From: Microbacterium sp.
GTDB lineage: Bacteria > Actinomycetota > Actinomycetes > Actinomycetales > Microbacteriaceae
NCBI RefSeq assembly: GCF_003248605.1
Contig: NZ_QFPF01000030.1
Span: 1-42,657, forward strand
Reading direction: 5' to 3'
DNA length: 42,657 nucleotides
Shown one piece after another: positions 39,103 to 42,657 of the stretch (its first letter is position 1; each line of letters starts with the position of its first letter). The position numbers and the translations under genes are program-made. The notes under the pieces are model-generated. The model saw nothing but the letters and a program-made list of their open reading frames with translations. It ran no database searches and had not been told where the DNA came from.

Positions 39103-41765
39103 GCCGCGGTCGCCTCGATGTGGGCGCGGACATCGGCAAGGGCTGCGGGCAGGGCCGCAGCATCCGCACCCCCGCCCTGAGCGATGTCGTCACGGCCGCC
39201 ACCGCCTCCGCCGAGGGCGGAGGCCGCGATCTTCGCGAGCGCGCCCGCTTTGGCGCCGCGCGTGCGGGCTGCGTCGTTCGTGGCGACGATGACCACCGGG
39301 CGCCCCGACACCTCGCCGCCGAGAGCGACGATCGCCGGCTCGGAGCCGAGCCGGTCGCGCACCCCGAGCACCAGCTGGCGGAGGTCGTCCTGGGATGCGA
39401 CGGCGCCCGCCGCACCCGTCACCACGGCGAAGCCGGAGACGCGCTCGGCCGTGGCGGCGAGGGCGGGAACACGATCCTGCAGGGCGCGCGCCTCGAGGGC
39501 CGCGAGCTTCTTCTCGGCGGCCTTGAGGCTCGCCGTCAGCTCCGCGATGCGCTCCGGCAGCTGATCGCGCGGGGTCTTCAGCGTCGTGGTCAGCTGGGAG
39601 ACGATGGCACGCTCCGCGGCGAGCTCGCGGAACGCCGACAGACCCACGAGGGATTCGATACGCCGGTTGGAGGCGCCGACCGAGGACTCGCCCACGAGGG
39701 AGATGAGTCCGACCTCTGCGCTGGAGGACACGTGCGTGCCCGCGCAGAGCTCCCGCGACCAGGGTCCGCCGATGTCGACCATGCGGACGACGTCGCCGTA
39801 CTTCTCACCGAAGAGTGCCATCGCCCCGGCCTGCTTGGCCTCGTCGAGAGAGAGCACGCGCGTCTCGACGGGCAGGTTGTCGCGGATCGCGTTGTTCGCG
39901 ATCTCTTCGATCTCGGATCTCGTCTCGCCCGACAGGGCCTGACCCCACGTGAAGTCGAAGCGCAGGTAGCCTGCCCGGTTGAGCGATCCCGCCTGTGTCG
40001 CGCTCTTGCCGAGCGTGTCGCGCAGCGCCGCGTGCACGAGGTGGGTGGCCGAGTGCGCCTGGCGCGCGGCGCGCCTGTTCGCGGCGTCGACGACGGTCGT
40101 GGCGGCGGCACCCACCGACACCTCGCCCGCCGTCACCTCAACCGTGTGACTGACCAGGCCCGGCACCGGCTTCTGCACATCGAGGACGTCGAGCTCGAAT
40201 CCGGGACCGACGATGACGCCCTTGTCGGCCACCTGACCGCCCGATTCGGCGTACAGAGCGGTCTCGCCCAGGATCACCTCGGCGACCTGACCCACGCTCG
40301 CCCGGTCGACGGAGATCCCGTCCACGAGCACGCCGAGCACACGCGACGAGGTCTCGAGATCCGTGTAGCCGGTGAAGACGGTCTCGCCCTGGGCGCGGAA
40401 CTCGCGATACACGCTGTGATCGGCGAGCGCCCGCTTGCGGCTCTTGGCATCGGTCTTGGCGCGCGTGCGCTGCTCCTGCATGAGCGCGTCGAAGGCCGCG
40501 CGGTCGACGGTGATGCCGGCCTCCTCCGCGACCTCCAGTGTGAGGTCGATGGGAAAGCCGTACGTGTCGTGCAGCAGGAACGCCTCGGAGCCCGCGAGCG
40601 ATGTGCCCCCGGCATCCTTCGTCTGCGTCACCGCGAGGTCGAGGATCGTGGAGCCCGCGGCGAGGGTGCGCAGGAACGTCTCCTCCTCCGCGTAGGCGTA
40701 CGCCGAGAGCCGTGCGTAGTCGCTCTCGAGCTCGGGATAGGCGGAACCCATCGCGTCGCGGGAGGCGGTGAAGAGCTCGGGGAAGGTGGGGCCGTCGACG
40801 CCGAGCAGACGCATCGCGCGCACGGAGCGTCGCATAAGGCGCCGCAGGATGTAGCCGCGACCCTCGTTCGAGGGCGTCACCCCGTCGGAGAGCAGCATCA
40901 GAGAGGACCGGACGTGGTCGGCGATGACGCGGAAGCGCACGTCGTCCTCGTGCTCGGCCCCGTACTTCTTTCCCGAGAGCTCGACGGCGCGGTCGAGAAC
41001 AGGGCGGACCTGGTCGATCTCGTACATGTTCTCGACGCCCTGCTTGATGAAGGCGACGCGCTCGAGTCCCATGCCGGTGTCGATGTTCTTCATCGGCAGC
41101 TCGCCGACGATGTCGAAGTCGACCTTGCTGCGCACGTTCGTGATGAGATCTTGCATGAACACGAGGTTCCAGATCTCGGTGAAGCGGTTGTCGTCGACTG
41201 CCGGGCCGCCGTCACGCCCGTACGCCGGGCCACGGTCGAAATAGATCTCGGAGCAGGGGCCGGCGGGGCCGGGCTGGCCCGTCGACCAGTAGTTGTCGTC
41301 CTTGCCCAGCCGCTGGATGCGCTCGGCGGGAACCCCCGCCACCTTCTGCCACAGCGCGGCGGCTTCGTCGTCGTCTTCGTAGACCGTGACCCACAGATCC
41401 CGCTCCGCGAAGCCCAGACCGCCGTCGGCCTCGGTGGCGGTCAGCAGCTCCCAGGCGTAGCCGATCGCGCCTTCTTTGAAGTAGTCGCCGAACGACCAGT
41501 TGCCGAGCATCTGGAAGAAGGTGCCGTGCCGAGCCGTGTGACCGACCTCTTCGATGTCGTTGGTTCGAATGCACTTCTGCACGTCGGCGGCGCGCTTGTA
41601 CGGAGCGGGCACGACTCCGGTGAGGTACGGGATGAAGGGCACCATGCCGGCGACCGTGAACAGCAGCGAGGGATCGTCGGTGACGAGCGACGCCGAGGGG
41701 ACGATGACGTGATCGTTCTTCTCGAAGTAGTTCAGGTAGCGCTTCGCGATATCAGCGGTCTTCAT
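39099..41765 (-). CDS. alaS: Alanyl-tRNA synthetase
   Basis: AlaS charges tRNA-Ala. The 888 residues have the class II core (TVAGMVPFIPYLTG, GTFFQMLGNWSFGDYFKEG), an editing domain with HSATHLVHAALR and CAGTHV zinc motifs, and the C-terminal DHHA1 domain with GGGGGGRDDIAQGGG. Length and order are normal. AAGGA lies ten bases before the ATG. Confidence 0.98.
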   Translation of the reverse strand: MKTADIAKRYLNYFEKNDHVIVPSASLVTDDPSLLFTVAGMVPFIPYLTGVVPAPYKRAADVQKCIRTNDIEEVGHTARHGTFFQMLGNWSFGDYFKEGAIGYAWELLTATEADGGLGFAERDLWVTVYEDDDEAAALWQKVAGVPAERIQRLGKDDNYWSTGQPGPAGPCSEIYFDRGPAYGRDGGPAVDDNRFTEIWNLVFMQDLITNVRSKVDFDIVGELPMKNIDTGMGLERVAFIKQGVENMYEIDQVRPVLDRAVELSGKKYGAEHEDDVRFRVIADHVRSSLMLLSDGVTPSNEGRGYILRRLMRRSVRAMRLLGVDGPTFPELFTASRDAMGSAYPELESDYARLSAYAYAEEETFLRTLAAGSTILDLAVTQTKDAGGTSLAGSEAFLLHDTYGFPIDLTLEVAEEAGITVDRAAFDALMQEQRTRAKTDAKSRKRALADHSVYREFRAQGETVFTGYTDLETSSRVLGVLVDGISVDRASVGQVAEVILGETALYAESGGQVADKGVIVGPGFELDVLDVQKPVPGLVSHTVEVTAGEVSVGAAATTVVDAANRRAARQAHSATHLVHAALRDTLGKSATQAGSLNRAGYLRFDFTWGQALSGETRSEIEEIANNAIRDNLPVETRVLSLDEAKQAGAMALFGEKYGDVVRMVDIGGPWSRELCAGTHVSSSAEVGLISLVGESSVGASNRRIESLVGLSAFRELAAERAIVSQLTTTLKTPRDQLPERIAELTASLKAAEKKLAALEARALQDRVPALAATAERVSGFAVVTGAAGAVASQDDLRQLVLGVRDRLGSEPAIVALGGEVSGRPVVIVATNDAARTRGAKAGALAKIAASALGGGGGGRDDIAQGGGADAAALPAALADVRAHIEATAA

Positions 41766-41828
41766 GGCGGCGTCGTTCCTTGCATGCGGGAGCAGCCACC
41801 GCTTCGCGGGGCGCCGGGAGGGGAAAGG

Positions 41829-42083
41829 TCAGTCGGAGCTGGCGGGGCGGGCGGCATCCGTCGCCGCCTCCGCCGCGCGGCCGGCGACGCTCTTGGCGTC
41901 GTCGAGGAACGACGCGAACTGCGCCTCCTGCGCGTGGTACGCGTCCGCGATGCGGTCGGTGAACTCGCCGATGCGCGCATCGACCTCGGCGAGGGCCTCG
42001 TGGCCCGCCGGGTTCTTGTTGACGAGGTGCGCGGCGACGAACCCCCCGATCACGCCGAGCATGAACCACGTCAGGTTCTTCAT
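41829..42083 (-). CDS. Small membrane-anchored protein, unknown function
   Basis: I do not recognise this 84-residue product. It begins MKNLTWFMLGVIGGFVAAHLVNKNP, a short transmembrane helix (about 4-20), followed by a charged helical region (HEALAEVDARIGEFTDRIADAYHAQEAQFASFLDD) and an Ala-rich tail. GAGGAAG lies seven bases before the ATG. The frame extends to 42131 but has no better start. Position between rpsD and alaS is where Actinobacteria often carry small membrane proteins (a DUF948-type protein and another). No DUF948 gene is visible here. Confidence 0.72.
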   Translation of the reverse strand: MKNLTWFMLGVIGGFVAAHLVNKNPAGHEALAEVDARIGEFTDRIADAYHAQEAQFASFLDDAKSVAGRAAEAATDAARPASSD

Positions 42084-42129
42084 GTCACCACTTCCTCGCA
42101 GAACGCGGCCGCGCGCGCGACCCGCAACC

Positions 42130-42135
42130 ATCGTA
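42130..42135 (-). promoter_or_regulatory. Candidate -10 element after the rpsD terminator
   Basis: TACGAT on the minus strand fits TANNNT and lies 46 bases before the ATG of the small membrane gene, directly after the rpsD terminator. It would start the transcript that includes alaS and the downstream genes. Confidence 0.4.
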
Positions 42136-42148
42136 GCCGCGGACGGCG

Positions 42149-42183
42149 AAGGGCGCCGGATCCTCTGCGGATCCGGCGCCCTT
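42149..42183 (-). terminator. Strong hairpin terminator after rpsD
   Basis: A perfect 15-bp stem (AAGGGCGCCGGATCC and its complement) with a 5-base loop starts 23 bases after the rpsD stop codon. There is only a CUU and no long U-run, but a stem this long and GC-rich is a convincing terminator, and could act for both strands. Confidence 0.85.
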
Positions 42184-42206
42184 GGACTGTCGTCTCGCGA
42201 CGTCTG

Positions 42207-42657
42207 TCAGCGTGCGGCGTAGTACTCGACGACGAGCTGCACGTCACAGGTGACGGGCACCTCGGCGCGCTTGGGGCGACGCACGAGGCGCGCCTGCAGC
42301 TTGTCGAGCTCGACCTCGATGTAGCCGGGAACGGGGGGCAGCACGTCGGCGTGACCGCCGGCGGCGGCGACCTGGAAGGGCTCCGTGCCCTCGCTCTTGG
42401 CCTTGACGTGGATGAGCTGACCCGGCTTCACGCGGAAGGAGGGACGGTCGACGAGCTGGCCGTCGACGAGGATGTGACGGTGCACGACCATCTGGCGGGC
42501 CTGCGCCGTGGTGCGGGCGAAGCCCGCGCGCAGCACGAGGGAATCCAGACGCATCTCGAGAAGCTCGACCAGGTTCTCACCGGTCAGGCCGTCGGTGCGG
42601 CGGGCCTCGTTGAACGCGATGCGCAGCTGCTTCTCGCGGATGCCGTACTGGGCGCGC
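42207..42657 (-). CDS. rpsD: 30S ribosomal protein S4, C-terminal part (cut by window edge)
   Basis: S4 is a primary 16S rRNA binding protein and often a translational regulator. The visible 149 residues run from AQYGIREKQLRIAFNEA to VVEYYAAR at the C-terminus. They include the S4 RNA-binding domain RLDSLVLRAGFARTTAQARQMVVHRHILVDG. The N-terminal part lies beyond the window. The frame is open to the edge with no stop. Codon use and length are ordinary. Confidence 0.96.
   Translation of the reverse strand, partial: RAQYGIREKQLRIAFNEARRTDGLTGENLVELLEMRLDSLVLRAGFARTTAQARQMVVHRHILVDGQLVDRPSFRVKPGQLIHVKAKSEGTEPFQVAAAGGHADVLPPVPGYIEVELDKLQARLVRRPKRAEVPVTCDVQLVVEYYAAR

Overview
This window comes from a GC-rich actinobacterium. 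Gene order, GTGA/ATGA stop-start overlaps and the actinobacterial versions of PriA, PyrR, mIHF and the Trp-associated membrane proteins point to Microbacteriaceae, probably Microbacterium or a close relative. That assignment is inference from the sequence alone. I see 41 protein genes, two cut by the window ends. All but one (glsA) lie on the minus strand. There are no tRNA or rRNA genes, CRISPR arrays, transposases or phage genes. Most of the window is core metabolism.

Layout in minus-strand reading order, right to left: (1) 42657-41829: rpsD (partial) with a strong terminator hairpin, then a small membrane-anchored protein. (2) 41765-31772: alaS, ruvX, mltG, the shikimate/chorismate genes aroE-aroC-aroK-aroB-aroQ, then efp and nusB. 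(3) 31704-26727: a two-gene accessory segment, a SWIM-SNF2 ATPase and a metallo-beta-lactamase/Rieske protein, followed by a 363-bp repeat-rich gap. (4) 26363-17680: the complete pyrimidine operon pyrR-pyrB-pyrC-(PH-like membrane protein)-carA-carB-pyrF. (5) 17687-10798: a guanylate kinase fused to an mIHF domain, rpoZ, metK, priA, fmt and rsmB. (6) 10776-9607: glsA, the only plus-strand gene. (7) 9580-5986: rpe, a membrane protein and hisE-hisG-hisF-hisI. (8) 5989-2200: the tryptophan genes (two membrane proteins, trpC, trpB, trpA), without trpE. (9) lgt and the start of gltB.

The genes connect functionally. The aro genes make chorismate, which feeds tryptophan synthesis. The carbamoyl phosphate from CarAB goes to PyrB. 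Glutamine-linked enzymes (CarA, GlsA, GltB) recur. PyrR probably controls the whole pyr operon through an RNA loop seen just upstream of its own ribosome binding site.

The most interesting points are: the mIHF-Gmk fusion; the MBL-Rieske protein, which resembles CMP-Neu5Ac hydroxylase with its domains in the reverse order; the repeat-rich gap next to it; a back-to-back leaderless promoter pair between rpe and glsA; a candidate PyrR-binding loop; and the absence of trpE and coaBC from places where they normally occur. I found no clear sign of a wholly new multi-gene system.
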